Shown one piece after another: positions 1-11,109 of a DNA stretch of 64,000 nt; position 1 is the first letter of the stretch; each line of letters begins with the position of its first letter. The position numbers and the translations under genes are program-made. Origin of the DNA: Epiperipatus broadwayi (lineage: Eukaryota; Onychophora; Udeonychophora; Euonychophora; Peripatidae); assembly GCA_028023455.1 (NCBI GenBank), contig JAQFVV010012491.1, forward strand, positions 787,501-851,500, written 5' to 3'. A model generated the notes under the pieces. The model was not told the origin of the DNA. It worked only from the letters and a program-made list of their open reading frames with translations, and searched no databases.

Positions 1-60
1 TTTGGAGTTTTTAAATATTTGTGATGTACTTTGTTTTATTTCATAGAATAAATTGAATTG

Positions 61-249
<189 letters not shown>

Positions 250-521
250 TAAATTATGATCCTTTATGTGCAACCTAAAAGTAAATTATAACCACGTTAT
301 ATTTGGGTATACTGTATTTCTAATTTTATATACTGTAATTAAGCCTCCATATTAAATTGTCATTTTACATAATAAAAAAAGAATAAACAATTAATTCACC
401 ATAAAAAGTATTAGAATGTACATACATATTAATTAAACTACTACATTGGATTGACATTTTATGTAATGACAAATAGAATTTAAACTGATTAACTGTCTGT
501 ATATATGTATATTAAACAGGC

Positions 522-570
522 AAAACTCTCTATACAGTAGTGCCACTCAGTGCACTGTATGGAGAGTTTT
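522..570. other. 17-bp stem, 15-nt loop hairpin
   Basis: Arm 522-538 pairs with arm 554-570 along 17 positions, with one T.G wobble and no bulge; the loop is 539-553. The arms carry AAAACTCTC and GAGAGTTTT at their bases. It could be a tiny MITE remnant or a microRNA-like precursor. Nothing else in the sequence decides between these. Confidence 0.6.
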
Positions 571-3516
571 TCTTGTTTTAATAACAGTTATGAATAAGCA
601 TAAGAAATGGTGATCATGTGATATATGTATATGTGAGTGTTTCTTTAAAAAAGGAGTGATAAATTATGTAAATTGGAGCTTCTATGATTATATTTTGAAT
701 CTGTTTTAATATAATCTAAATGAATATAAATATGTGGAAGTTATTGCTTTCAATATCAAAAGTTGTCATAATAGAATGCAATCTTAATATTGAGTCCCCA
801 TTCTTATAATTTCAGAGAAAATTATATAGAATCCACAAACAAGCACATTTTTGTTGTTATTACATGGTGCTTTAGATCACATTAATTAAGACTCTAGTAG
901 ACAAAAGTAGATAGATTCTTACTAAATTTTATATTTAACAAACTTATAATATAAATAAAAGAAATTAATATGGTAATAGTTAATAATTGTTTACAAGAAT
1001 ACATGATACAATAATGGATCCTGATTACCAAGTAGATTTTTCTATTATCAAGATAATAAAAATGAAAGTGAATATTAAATTATTAGAAATACTGAGAACA
1101 GATAAATATAATAATATGCTTAAGATTAAAGTTCATCTGGATTACATACATATGTTAGCAGACTCAGATATGAAGATATATTTATAAGCATGCAGATATG
1201 TGCATTAACTAATATTAAGTCTACTTAACTAACTATTTATTAACTAGATCTTATAATTAGCAGTTTAAAATTATTCTTAAGTCAAATGTTCAATTACTTT
1301 ATATGTAGGTGTTTGAAAAAATTATTGATAAAAAGAAATGAACTAATATGGGTTGGGATGTGTGATGGTTTAGATATTTTTTATCATATGGTACAAATAT
1401 AACATTTCATAAATGTCACATTATTACCATTAAGTGCAATGTTCTCAGATCCAAGGTTCCTCACTGAAGAAATCCATGAGCTAGAAACTGGTCTGGAGAT
1501 ATTAGATGAGTAGACACAAGATAGGGTTTTTGATACACTAACCTTCTAGTATTTATTGATTACTATGACTTGCACTAGGTGGCAATATTACATAGAAGAA
1601 ATTGTGACTGTATATTCATAAATACATAATACTTTAAATGGACTTTGAATAAAATATTAAGTCTTTCTCTTTTAGTAGTAATCAGCTAAAATTATTTTAG
1701 AAATCTTGTAGCTATATATAAAATTATATCTCTAAATATAAATCAATATATATATAATTCTATCATGAACATAAATATAATCTCATTCAAACCAGGCTAA
1801 ATGTAAATATTAAACAACTCTGTGTATGTCGAGGATTCCATTTCTTTTCCTGAGAAAACATATTAGAATTTGAAAACAGCAGTTCATTAGCAACACTTAA
1901 AGAATAATAACTAAGTGATGGGGAAAAATAAGGGGAAAACGTTTATCATAATTGAAATTATTTTTACTTCTCTTTTATTTTTTCTGAAACATTGCTATGA
2001 TCAAGATTATTCCTTTGTGTTCCAACTTCTGTCAAAGTCTGGTTGGAGCATTATCTTAAATTCAATATTCACAACTCTAAAGCTACAAGGGTCAATTCCC
2101 ATGCTAGTGTTATCACTGGTCAGACCAGCAATATCTGGAAAAGAGAGAAGAAGAATATAACTCTAAGCTTTATGGTATCCATTAAATCCTGTACTATTAT
2201 TAGCAGTTAAATGTATATGAAAAGTTTAAGCAAAATTTGTATTTATTTAAAAAACATTTAACAATTGATATTAGATGATTGGAATAGTTCAACATATAAT
2301 TAAAAATAAATTCTTTGTTAAATGAAGTTATTTTTATTCATTAAATATTTTCAACAGGCACTGTTTAAAAGAATTATTTGTAAGAGGAATCAGTTCTTGA
2401 CAAAATAGTTCCCTCAACACTTGATAGGAGTTAAAATTTGTAACATTTTAAAATTTCTAATATATATTTTTTAAATGTCTTTTAAAAATAATATCTCAAA
2501 GTGAGAAAAGCTATCTCTAAAAAAGTATAAAATCAGATAAAGTAACATCATTGTCATCATGAATCATACACATACACAATAATGAAGTCTTAATTTTGAG
2601 GACAAAACAATAAAAACAAAACATAAAAACAAAATTATTCCCCTGGAAAAGACTTTTACTTGTCACAAATTTTTATGGACTATTAAAACTACCTTTTCCC
2701 ATTATCTAATCACAGCAATAAAGTCTCCTACTCATGATTTAGGTAGGTATGAGACTGGTTTAATAAAATCTATAATAATATCTTTAAAATCAATCCACAT
2801 TTTATTTCTGCATTAAATACATTGAAGAATAAAACAATATTTTAGGGTTGGCATTGTCTTTTGACTATAAATATCCTAATTACAAAGCTTTAAATGTAGA
2901 TAAATATTTCTGTAATCTGTGAGGGTATTATGCTACTTTATCTAACATTAAACATTGTCTTCTGAACACTTATTTTTGAATCCAATGGGAAACATTATAA
3001 ATAAATTTTATGTTCTTCAATAGATTCTTTCATTTCAGGAGTCCAAACTGATAGGTTTCTAAAAAACTCAAGATTCTTAAAAATTTAGACTGCATTAATA
3101 AATATGATTTGTCATAAATTATCTGCCATTTGAAAAAAAAAGTCATTGTATATTCATTTATCATCCTTCACTTTCATATATTTAAAATGTCTATTCTTGT
3201 TTTATTGATTTAATTTTAAATCTTGTTACACATATATTGTCTAATTGATGACAAATACTATCTAGGCAAAATATTAATGAACTTAAATAATATATGAGTG
3301 TGTTTCTGTAACTAAGCAAATTATTTACCAGATTTCTGATTTGAATATCATAATATTGTAAATATAAAAAAAGTAAAAAATATATCAGAATATATATGTA
3401 CCAATGAATGTTATTAGATTATGAAGATCATCTCAAAAATATTGTGAATTAATTTATTTGATTACATGTTTTTCTTAAGTATAATAGATAATTATTATAT
3501 ATGTATGTTAATATAC

Positions 3517-3640
3517 AGGATGGGCCATAAGTTTCTATATATAGGGAAAATAAACATTTTTTAATGAAAAACTATTTTTATTTATATAATATTGAAATGG
3601 TTATGCGTCTCATGGCATCCATCATAGTAATGTGTGGGTA
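3517..3640. mobile_element. Possible mariner-type transposon end
   Basis: The stretch ACAGGATGGGCCATAAGTT resembles the ACAGGGTG..CCATAAGT terminal repeats of mariner elements. No opposite end and no transposase were found, so this would be a degenerate end only. Confidence 0.3.
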
Positions 3641-3832
3641 TGAATATATTTAAAGTTGAAAAGAAAATGTTTTGTAGATACTTATTATATTACACTGGAA
3701 TAACAGTTAAGAGTTAAATAATAATTTTGTATTAAAAAATTATTATAAATTAAACATTAATGTTTTATTTTCATTTTGAAAATTAAAAAAAAAGTCTAAA
3801 ACAAGCTTGTTTTATGTTACAATAGATATAAA

Positions 3833-3881
3833 TTAAAAAATTTCCTTATCTATTTTTAATTAGATTAAGGAAGTTTTTTAA
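3833..3881. other. 16-bp hairpin
   Basis: Arm 3833-3848 and arm 3866-3881 are inverted copies at 15 of 16 positions around a 17-nt loop. It is AT-rich and of unknown meaning. Confidence 0.55.
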
Positions 3882-4609
3882 AAAATTAAAGCTTGTTTAA
3901 TATATTTTGATAAAATTTAATACAATATACTCTGATGTTGTTTAAAGGATTAAAAAATATTTTGAGATAAAAATTTGTTTTTAATTGAGGTGAATATTAA
4001 AAGTCATTTACTTGTTTAACTTAAATTTAAAAAAAAATACTAATTGGTGTTTTTAAATTCCATGAGACAGTATAAAAGGTGTATTAAAAGATTATTAGGA
4101 GAATTACAATAATATACAGCATGATTATTATGAAGTTATAACTGAAGGCAAGAAGTAGAGCTACTGCTGCTAGTGTCACAATGGTAGAGTTTGAATTCAT
4201 ATGGGAATAGGAGCCAACTTTTTTCAGTTACTTAGCCAATATATTGTGTATATGTCTGAAGTCTATCCAATTATAGAGACTGAATGAAGCTTTCTGAATA
4301 CCAACAGTTACCTGATTTATACTTTTCATGATGATGTAACTAAGCCAGTCTACTGTTTAGAAAAGGCTAGCTTATGATAGATGCCAGCTAGTCAGTTTGC
4401 TGAAAAATTACCACATGATTTTATATGCCTACTGATTAATCTACATGCAAAGAAACACAAATATATAATAACTGCCATTCATATAAAGATGGTTCATGCT
4501 GATATTTATTTTATGAAAAACAAACTTAGCTGGTTTTTGAAGGTAAATAATTTTTGAATAAATTATTCAACTAAAACGTGTAAAGAAATAATAAATGGAT
4601 TGTTCCCAT

Positions 4610-6601
4610 TGTGCCAAAACATTTTGCCATAATCAAAATTTTTTCAAAGATTACAAAATATGGTGGCCACATTTCAGGCTAGTAAAAGAGTTTAAATATA
4701 TATAGAAATAAACAGAATATTAGGTGTGAGTTAATATATGATAATAGTAAGGAAAGTAGTTTATTGTTTAAAGCTCGAACAGGATCTTTAGCTACAAAAG
4801 AATATACATGTAAATGGAAAAATATGGGTGATTTATTTTTTAAATTATGTAAGGAAGGAATTGAAAATATTAGGCATTTGTTAATTGAATGTAAATGTTT
4901 GAAAACAGAAAGGGTACATATAATGAAGTTGTGGAAAAATAAATATGAAAAGAGTGATTATACAGAAAGGGAATTATTGGTTTTTATGCTGGGTTTGGGA
5001 AAAGATAAGGGGGATTTAGACATAAAGGTTATAGAGTAGACAAAGATTATGTTGTGGAAATGGGATAGAGCAGATTATGGGTAAATTTAGAGTAGGGAAT
5101 GTGAAATAAAGTGGCTAACAGGTTCATCTGGGCATAATTGCTGAGATATTCTTGACTTCATTTAAGGAGAAGCCATAATACATCACATCATCACATCACA
5201 TTGACTGTATTACAATGGTTTTTATAATCATGGTTAATTATTTGTTTTTGAATGGCAATCACCAAATGTAATCTCTAAAATAATTTTATTTTATCAGATT
5301 AAAATTTTATAAAATTTTATACAATACTTAACTAGTTATAATAAAAAAATTTAAACCAACACTTGATTAATAGTGAAACATTTATTATATCTTTTTCCTA
5401 TTTTCTTCTTATTCCCTTCCCTTGCAATTATTTAATAAAGCCATTCTGATCTGTTCCTTACTAATTCGGATTCAACATATCATTCTTGAAGGACCATGAT
5501 AAATATGTACTATGAATGCACTTCAAGGGCAACTTACTATAAGAGAATGCTTGTTAGCAACACTCAAACCTCCTCTTTCTAATGCTAAATCCTAAATATA
5601 TATTCCCTTAGATCGAGTATACTTTTTTTCTCCCTTTATATGCATATATACATTCTCAGAATAACAATGATAGGAAATAAAGGTAAGTTTAATTAATAAA
5701 ATAAAATAAAAACAATATAATGTGGATTAATTTAAATTAATAAAATAAATCCAATTAACAAATCTATAAAAAACCCACTTTTTTATTGTTGAAACTTATA
5801 TATATGTGTAAAGTGGAGGATTTTTGAAAATATGCTATTATACATAATACATATATTATCACGTAAATGTTTCTTATAATAAAAAGTCAATTTACCCCTT
5901 CATGCTGGTGGTTTGTCCAGAATTTCCATTTTAGTCTGTTTTCCTCAGCTAGCTCTCAATGTCCTATGTGACATCAGCATTTCCAGTGGCAGTTCCAGGT
6001 GGTAATGGAGAAGTTCCCAAAGCGGAAAGTTCTGTTGCCTCTAGCCACTCAACATTTTCTCTCTCTCTCTATTTAATTTGCAGATTTTTTTTAAATTTTA
6101 TTTATCGAAGAGTCCGAACCAAATTAAAACCAATATAGCAGATACTGACTTTGGCAAAATTCTAATTAATAATTCTCAAACAAAAGACAAATACATAATT
6201 TATAGTTTTTTTCAAAGTCTCAGTTCACACCTTTCATGTCCTTTTTTTTTCATATTTTGTTTGTAATCCTGTGGAAACATTCCAATTGACCAATGTGGTA
6301 GATAACATAAAAATACCTCTCCATTTTTTAAAGTTTTAACAATAGAGCTAATTGCAAAAAAATTCTATACCTTATTTTCCCTCCTATCTTAAAGAATTCC
6401 CAATAATTAGAAACAAATTAAAAGACAAGCTTTTATTAAAAAAACTTGCAAGTTCTTTTTTTATCTTTATTTAATCTATCTCAAAATTCTCAAAAACTCT
6501 ATTTTAAAATAAGTGTTATTATTTATTTTTTTAGTATAAAAATAAGTATTATTATAAAATAATGTATATATTTTAACAAAATATATATGACGTACATTGC
6601 A
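4610..6601 (-). repeat. 3' LTR of the gag-only element
   Basis: Matches 7826-9345 over its length apart from the LINE insertion at about 4682-5205 and two short indels. The other copy has about 40 extra bases near 8214-8260 and again near 8645-8685. The right end, TTGCA at 6601, gives TGCAATG as the LTR start on the minus strand. Confidence 0.72.
4682..5205 (+). mobile_element. 5'-truncated LINE, 3' end with C-terminal frame
   Basis: This segment is absent from the equivalent place in the partner LTR (near 7890-7915), so it is an insertion. It encodes a 91-residue tail (frame 4764-5036) of the type that ends many LINE polymerase proteins. An FKARTG.LAT..Y..KW start is followed by a zinc-finger-like cluster: C in LCKEG, then RHLLIEC and CKCLKTER. 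The 3' end is a short CATCA-type tandem tail, as in several non-LTR clades that lack poly(A). 5' truncation is usual for target-primed insertion. The clade was not determined. Confidence 0.65.
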
Positions 6602-6611
6602 CCCTTTCCTG
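6602..6611 (-). promoter_or_regulatory. Polypurine tract before 3' LTR
   Basis: On the minus strand the bases AGGAAAGGG directly precede the TGCAATG start of the 3' LTR, the expected place for the plus-strand DNA primer in reverse transcription. Confidence 0.5.
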
Positions 6612-6640
6612 AAACAAAAAAAATTAAAAAAACAAAACTT

Positions 6641-6949
6641 TTAATCATGCTGTGAGGTCTTTTTCCATTCTTTCTTGGAGTTATAGTTACTCTTCCCTGC
6701 AGGTTCATTACAATTTTCCCACCTAACTTTAGAATCTTCCCTTTCTTTCAGATCACTATAGTCCATATTGGCTAATATCTCTAATGTTTCCTCTACTGAC
6801 AAATCACAGTTTTCAGCCAACTTACATTGAATCCCTATCAGAAGGTTATACTTTATGGTTTTTACAATCTGGAATGGATCCATTGGATAAGTATCCAGCA
6901 CTCTCAGGTTTCGCTGCCTGTCATTGAAAAAACTGGCTATAGATTTCAT
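6641..6949 (-). pseudogene. Gag-like fragment, C-terminal part
   Basis: A 102-residue minus-strand frame lies just after the main gag frame and is shifted relative to it. It contains helical, acidic/basic text (for example SVEETLEILANMDYSDLKER) with no zinc knuckle. The upstream frame ends about 20 bases before it, so a frameshift probably broke one original gag gene into two pieces. It ends about 40 bp before the 3' LTR. Confidence 0.5.
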
Positions 6950-6971
6950 TTCTATCTGCTCTATATTTTTC

Positions 6972-7643
6972 TCATGATATTTTTATGTATATAGCCTCTG
7001 TTTTTGTCATGCTCCAGAAACCCCTCAGAATCATTGTTCTGTATTTTTGAAATGTTCGAGGGTTATAGTGACCAGGATCACTTAAATGGTTTCTCACTAT
7101 AATGACCTTTTCCTTTTCATTTGATTTATGGAAATAAAAAAAGTCATTTAAGCTATCCAAATAATCAGATGGGTTTTCTTCTCCATCACCTTTAAATTCT
7201 CTTATTAGGATAAATTTTGCTAATGCTGTCCTTTCAGATTTAACTTCCTCTGCTTCGTTAAGCATTCTTTCCATTATACTTTTATTCAAGTCTATTACTG
7301 TGTTACGTTTTCTTTTCAGATTCGATTCTATTTCCCCTACAGACTGTTCTTTCCCTTCACTTTCTATCTTTTCTTCTGAAATCTTATTAATTTCGGAACC
7401 TGCTCTTACTAGATCCCCTTCTACTTTTTTCTCACAATTTCTCTTTTCTTCATTCTTTTTTAATTCATTTACATCTTTTCTGAGGTCTTGTACCATTACT
7501 TTTATTTCTTTAATTTCTTTCCTACTTTTGATTACTATCTCTTTTAGATCAGTGATAGCTTTTAATATTTCTTTGAACTGATAATGCTCAGGGTTTTTAA
7601 ACATCACCAATGGACTTTCTATGGTACTTTCATCTTCACTCAT
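6972..7643 (-). CDS. Gag-like capsid protein of LTR element
   Basis: From the ATG at 7643 this minus-strand frame encodes about 223 residues. Residues ~35-95 are a Lys/Glu-rich coiled-coil-like stretch (repeated KEI, KDL and ELKK). A retrotransposon gag capsid-like segment follows (FKGDGEENPSDYLDSLNDFF, then EKVIIVRNHLSDPG), matching the usual pattern in which an F.G motif precedes a helical domain. There is no protease, polymerase or zinc knuckle. It lies between the two LTRs about 180 bp inside the 5' LTR, as a first gene should. An in-frame extension upstream exists only with a non-ATG start. The family assignment is by pattern, not by search. The frame is probably a damaged gene rather than an active one, since its C-terminus seems shifted at about 6950-6970. 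Confidence 0.55.
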   Translation of the reverse strand: MSEDESTIESPLVMFKNPEHYQFKEILKAITDLKEIVIKSRKEIKEIKVMVQDLRKDVNELKKNEEKRNCEKKVEGDLVRAGSEINKISEEKIESEGKEQSVGEIESNLKRKRNTVIDLNKSIMERMLNEAEEVKSERTALAKFILIREFKGDGEENPSDYLDSLNDFFYFHKSNEKEKVIIVRNHLSDPGHYNPRTFQKYRTMILRGFWSMTKTEAIYIKIS

Positions 7644-7825
7644 TCTATTTCTTTTTTTAAATTGTTTCAAACTCAAAACTCTCCCACACTGGGACACCAA
7701 CTCCCTGCTTTAACCACCTGAACCTGTCTTACCCCACTTTTATTCTGATCTCAGGCTGTTTATTTAATTAACAAGCCCTACATATTGAGATGCCATTTTC
7801 TTTTAATTTTCTTTCCCCTACCCTC

Positions 7826-9345
7826 TGTGCAAAAACATTTTGCCACGATTGAAAATTTTTCAAAGATTACAAAATATGGTGGCCATTCAAGGGCTCCACC
7901 AAGCATTTAAGTCTGGACCATATTACAATGGTTTTTATAATGACAGTTAATTATTTGTTTTCGAATGGCAATCACCAAATGTAATCTCTAAAATAATTTT
8001 ATTTTATCGGACTAAAATTTTATAAAATTTTATACAATACTTAACTAGTTATAATAAAAAATTTTAGACTAACACTTGACTAATATTGAAACATTTATTA
8101 TACCTTTTTCTTATTTTCTTCTTATTCCCTTCCTTCGCAATTATTTAATCAAGCCATCCCGATTTGTTTCTTATTAATTCAGATTTAACACATCATTTTC
8201 GAAGGAACATGCACCGGCACTTTATTATATGCATACAATTTTATCAATAATTATGATAAATATATACTATGAGTGCACTTCAAGAGTGACTTACTATAAG
8301 AGAATGCTTGTTAGCAATACTCAAACCTCCTCTTTCTAATGTTAAATCTTATATATGTATTTCCTTAAATCGAGTATACATTTTTTTCTCTCTTTATATG
8401 CATATATACATTCTCAGAATAACAATGATAGGAAATAAAGGTAAATTTAGTTAATAAAATAAAATAAAAACAATATAATGTGGATTAATTTAACTTAGTG
8501 AAATAAATACAATTAACAAATCTATAAAAAACCCACTTTTCTATTGTTGAAACTTATATATATATGTTTGAAGCAGAGAATTTTCAAAAATATGCTATTA
8601 TCACGTAAATGTTTCTTGTAATAAAAAAAAGGGCAATTTACCCTGGTTGATCAGTGTATTGATCCTGTGGGTGAAATATTTTATTTCATGCTGGTGGTTT
8701 GTCTGGAATTTCCATTTTAGTCCATTTTCCTTGGCTAGCTCTCAATGTCCTATGTGACATTGGCATTTCCAGTGGCAGTTTCAGGTGGTAATGGAGAATT
8801 TCCCAAAGGAGAAATATCTGATGCCTCTAGCCGCTCAATATTTTCTTTCTCTTTATTTAATTTGCAGATTTTTTAAAATTTTATTTATTGAAGAGTCCAA
8901 ACCGAATTAAAATCAATATATTAGATACTGACTTCAGCAAAATTCTAATTAATAATTAAAACAAAAGGCAAATAAGTAATGTATAGTTTTTTTCAAAGTC
9001 TCAGTTCACACCTTTTATGTCCTTCCTTTTTTTTCATATTTTGTTTGTAATTCCGTGGAAACATTCCAATTGTCCAGCATAATAGATAACATAAAAAAAT
9101 AACTCCACTTTTTAAAGTTTCAACAATAGAGCTAATTGCAGAAAAATTCTATACTTTCTTCCCCCTCCTATCTTAAAGAATTCCTAATAATTAGAAACAA
9201 ATTAAAAGACAAGCTTTTATTTAAAAAAACTTGGAAGATCTTTTTTTTTTATCTTGATTTAATCTATCTCAAAAAACTCCATTTTAAAATAAGTGTTATT
9301 ATTTATTTTTTTAGTATAAAAATAAGTATTATTATAAAATAATTT
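7826..9345 (-). repeat. 5' LTR of the gag-only element (truncated)
   Basis: Copy of 4610-6601 without the LINE insertion. The match runs to the ATAAAATAAT at about 9343; beyond it the Merlin-like transposon begins and the final ~38 bp present at 6564-6601 are missing. The element's minus-strand promoter, if any, would lie here. Confidence 0.7.
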
Positions 9346-10174
9346 GGTACTTACGGATAATTTGCCTGATGACGTATTTGACCCACCGGTTTCCCTTCCG
9401 GTGGGCATCGACGATCGTTGTATGACAACGTTGTCATGGCAACGAAGTGACTGGCGTGATTAATCCATCAGAGAGTCAATTTTTTTTTTTTTTAACCGCG
9501 AGATTTAAAATTCGGAGAGACATTTGGAAAATTTTTTGATTTTTCTGTCTATTGTGATTTTGCTATCCACTTGATCACAGTGACTTTTTTCAGCTCTTCC
9601 ATTGCGTTTTTGATATTTTACTTTGTGATTTTACTTGTGATTTTACTTTGTGATATGGCTGAAGCTCCAAGAACCTTGTTCAGTTTACCGAGTACGGAGG
9701 AAGAAGCGATCATCTTCTTACAAGACCGCGGTCTTCTCCCCAAAAGGAAATTATGTCAAAATGGGCATGAAATGAAAAAATATATTCATGATTCCAAGAA
9801 ACAATGGCGGTGTAACTTGAAGGATTGCCTGTCAGAAATTGCAATTAGAAAAGGCACGTGGTTTGTTGGCTCCAAAATGACTTTCGTGACCGCTATACGC
9901 TTCATCTATAGTTGGTCCAAAGAATTAACATCGATAACATTTTGTGCGGAGGAATTGAATATTTCGGACAAAACTGTAATCGATTGGAATAACTACCTCC
10001 GGGAAGTTTGTACCTGGAGATTGTTAAGAAATGAAAGGCGGAAAATCGGAGGTCCCAACACCATCGTTGAGATTGATGAAAGCCTCTTCACAAAACGGAA
10101 GAACAATGCCGGAAGAGTCCTACCACAGCAATGGCTATTTGGTAATACGTCATCAGGCAAATTATCCGTAAGTA

Positions 10175-10176
<2 letters not shown>
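9346..10176 (+). mobile_element. Internally deleted Merlin/IS1595-like DNA transposon
   Basis: Perfect 33-bp terminal inverted repeats lie at 9346-9378 (GGTACTTACGGATAATTTGC...) and 10144-10176 (...GCAAATTATCCGTAAGTACC). Just inside the left end are an 8-bp hairpin, CCCACCGG/CCGGTGGG (9382-9405), and a perfect 16-bp palindrome (9422-9437, centred on AACGTT). The 831-bp body carries the N-terminal half of an ISXO2/IS1595-type transposase and then runs straight into the right terminal repeat, so the C-terminal catalytic half is deleted. No 8-9-bp target duplication can be read because the right flank has become an AT microsatellite. Its base composition (about 45% GC in the gene) stands out from the surroundings, which suggests a fairly recent arrival. 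Confidence 0.85.
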
Positions 10177-10225
<49 letters not shown>

Positions 10226-10248
10226 CCTCACTTCCAGGAAATATGTAA
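9655..10248 (+). pseudogene. Truncated Merlin/IS1595-family transposase
   Basis: From the ATG at 9655 the frame shows a zinc-ribbon-like N-terminus (LCQNGHEM..., WRCNLKDC). Next comes the family's RKGTWF motif, then a helix-turn-helix-like region (ELNISDKTVIDWNNYLREVC). The first acidic block of the DDE domain follows (VEIDESLFTKRKNNAGR). At QQWLFG, where the family normally continues toward the second Asp, the frame enters the right terminal repeat and then an AT repeat read as Tyr-Ile. The second Asp and the last catalytic residue are therefore missing and the protein cannot be a working transposase. It could still bind DNA if expressed. The frame can be extended upstream only from a non-ATG codon. 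Confidence 0.85.
10177..10220. repeat. (AT)22 microsatellite
   Basis: Pure AT dinucleotides separate the right end of the Merlin-like element from the left end of the 5-kb repeat copy A. Confidence 0.97.
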
Positions 10249-10456
10249 TAACAATAAATTAATCTAGCTCAGATAAATAATTATGTTCATCTAAAATGTA
10301 TCTAAATCAATAATAACTATATTCTTTAATTCTATTCAGTATTAAACTAGCTTAACTAATAAATAATAATATAGTTCTATTTTATAAATTAAATAAATAA
10401 ATATCTACAAAAATCATGAGACTATGAAGTGAGTTTACAAGTGGCAAAACGAATAC

Positions 10457-10490
10457 ATTAAGCCAATATCCCACAGGATATCACCTTAAT
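10457..10490 (-). other. Conserved stem-loop, copy A
   Basis: On the minus strand: a 6-bp outer stem ATTAAG/CTTAAT, a 2x2 internal loop, a 7-bp inner stem GATATCC/GGATATT (one G.U) and a UGUG loop. It lies inside the best conserved ~100 bp of the repeat (10413-10510). The same fold exists in B and C with compensatory changes. Confidence 0.7.
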
Positions 10491-11109
10491 GGCATAAGAA
10501 TACTATCCTTACTCTTATTATTTAAATACTACATCTATAGTACTCCTACATCTTTAATCAAGATTAATTAAGTAAATGACTCTTAATAAATTAATCTGAA
10601 TATCTCTATTAAAATAATTTAGCTCAAGTTATCTCAAGTTCTTTTAAAATAATTCTAAAATAATTATAACTTTTGTAATCAAGTATGATAAGGGATTTAA
10701 TATCATTTTTAACTACATCTAACTAATACCAATACTAATAAAATAATAATATTAATCTTCAATCTATAATTTAATTTCATATCTTTTCTACTTCTAATAT
10801 TATTAAAGTATATCACATAATAATAACGTAATGTAATCTTCTATTATCCATATGGCATCTTATACAAACATATATGGTATGATATTATAATCTGAAAATA
10901 TGTGGCAATCATTACTAATATAATTCAGTGTAAATATTCTGTGCTTATTCTATGACCATCATAATGATATAATACATGAAACTTCTTAAATAAAATCATA
11001 TCCATAAAACATTATAACTCTTAAATAATAACTTTATTTATGCTGTGCAAATACTATGTCTTAATTATAATTATCTGTGATTATGTAATTGTGATGTGAA
11101 GAAATTGAG

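Larger units (their letters stand above)
250..4609. other. AT-rich stretch without recognisable genes
   Basis: No open frame longer than about 80 codons and no recognisable protein. Small structures are listed separately: a hairpin at 522-570, a mariner-like scrap near 3517 and a hairpin at 3833-3881. A segment near 2250-2300 resembles one arm of the hairpin element at 28395-28624, so part of this stretch is old mobile-element DNA. Confidence 0.6.
4610..9345 (-). mobile_element. LTR retrotransposon with gag only
   Basis: Two long direct repeats (4610-6601 and 7826-9345) flank 1.2 kb holding only a gag-like reading frame on the minus strand. Both repeats start TGTGC on the plus strand. The intact one ends TTGCA, giving the TG...CA ends of LTRs. 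In element orientation a purine tract, GGAAAGGG, directly precedes the 3' LTR. There is no room for protease, polymerase or integrase, so the copy depends on another element or is an internal deletion. Its 3' LTR holds a LINE fragment. Its 5' LTR stops at a Merlin-like transposon at 9346 and lacks its last ~38 bp. No clear primer-binding site was found next to 7825. Confidence 0.7.

Noticed and set aside
1915-2160. 81-codon frame beginning MMGKNKGKT
   Set aside because: No domain, AT-driven composition and no splice or promoter context.
9336-10190. 8-9-bp target duplication of the Merlin-like element
   Set aside because: The left flank is ATAAAATAATT and the right flank is an AT repeat; no reliable match.
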